A DNA stretch of 64,000 bases from Alitta virens (taxonomy: Eukaryota > Annelida > Polychaeta > Phyllodocida > Nereididae), in NCBI GenBank assembly GCA_932294295.1, contig OW028576.1, forward strand, positions 24,435,227 to 24,499,226, given 5' to 3'. Positions 63,671-64,000 of the stretch are shown here, one piece after another. Every line of letters starts with the position of its first letter. Position 1 is the first letter of the stretch. The notes beneath the pieces were generated by a model. The model saw only the letters and a program-made list of their open reading frames with translations, was not told where the DNA came from and did not search any database. Made by a program: the position numbers and the translations under genes.

Positions 63671-64000
63671 ATTATGAGGTTAAAGTGTTGTGAGATGATG
63701 GTGTCTGTGCCTTGTGGGTATCTCTAGACGAGCACAGCAGCAAAGTATTATAGGGCAAACTGTGCATTATGGGGTTAAAGTGTTGTGAGATGATGGTGTC
63801 TGTGCCTTGTGGGTATCTCTAGACGAGCACAGCAGCAAAGTATTATAATGCAGTCTGTGCATTATGGGGTTAAAGTGTTGTGAGATGATGGTGTCTGTGC
63901 CTTGTGGGCATCTCTAGAACAGCACAGCAGCAAAGCATTATAATGCAGTCTGTGCATTATGGGGTTAAGCCATTGTAGAATGATGGTGTCTGTGCCTTGT

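Larger units (their letters stand above)
11833..64000. repeat. Satellite DNA array, 95-bp monomer (about 550 copies), continues past the window
   Basis: Head-to-tail monomers fill the rest of the window with no insertion of other DNA. The common monomer A is 95 bp. In order it carries gtgttgtgagatgatggtgt, the ccttgtgggtatctctaga block, the cgagcacagcagcaaag block, tattataatgcagtctgtg and cattatggggttaaa. Monomer B is 93 bp: it has aaattcagactagtaaag in place of the cgagcacagcagcaaag block and lacks two bases in cagtctgcattat; a 92-bp form reads aaatcagactag. Further variants change ataatgca to ataaggcaaa, atagggcaaa or attaggcaaa. Most monomers contain one TCTAGA, and B monomers also contain ACTAGT. 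There is no long open frame on either strand, and 95 is not a multiple of three. Such arrays are usual at centromeres, in pericentromeric DNA and near telomeres; which applies here is unknown. Confidence 0.98.

Noticed and set aside
11833..64000. Possible CRISPR-like array
   Set aside because: The monomers abut directly with no unique spacers between them, the unit is 93-95 bp, and the genome is eukaryotic. It is satellite DNA.
11833..64000. Telomeric repeat or CENP-B box inside the satellite
   Set aside because: No TTAGGG arrays and no sequence close to the CENP-B box core were seen in the consensus monomers.

Overview
This is nuclear DNA of an animal, AT-rich and mostly non-coding. A vertebrate, probably a teleost fish, fits best, but that is an inference. 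It rests on a compact spliced gene with GT-AG introns, a CpG cluster at its 5' end in otherwise CpG-poor DNA, a decayed Tc1-like transposon whose terminal repeat resembles fish Tc1 elements, and a very large tandem satellite. Nothing here looks bacterial, viral or organellar.

Positions 1-3,240 hold the only convincing gene. It lies on the minus strand, with six exons between 3088 and 485 that join in phase into a 510-residue protein with SAP, SWIM zinc-finger and YqaJ/lambda-exonuclease-like domains. A CpG-rich patch sits just upstream of its ATG. Positions 3,240-6,350 are intergenic. They carry a near-palindromic hairpin element (3275-3439), a broken Tc1-like transposase (about 4250-5300), a pentanucleotide microsatellite and minor duplications.

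Positions 6,360-10,850 form a zone of local duplication: a 246-bp tandem pair, then three related copies of a unit of about 1.0-1.7 kb. Two of those copies share a 28-codon open frame. Positions 10,850-11,830 are mostly featureless, with one unrecognised 75-codon frame and two good splice-donor-like sites.

From about 11,833 to the window end (52 kb, not finished) lies one uninterrupted satellite of roughly 550 head-to-tail monomers. The common monomer (A) is 95 bp; a second (B) is 93 bp, with a 92-bp form. Variants recur in the same order over kilobases, so there is higher-order structure. I traced duplicated blocks at offsets of 380, 1231, 2079, 2090, 2173, 2454, 2556, 4163 and 9069 bp, all consistent with repeated unequal exchange. 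The monomers at the left edge are the most diverged. The array is compatible with centromeric, pericentromeric or other heterochromatin, but the sequence alone does not show which.
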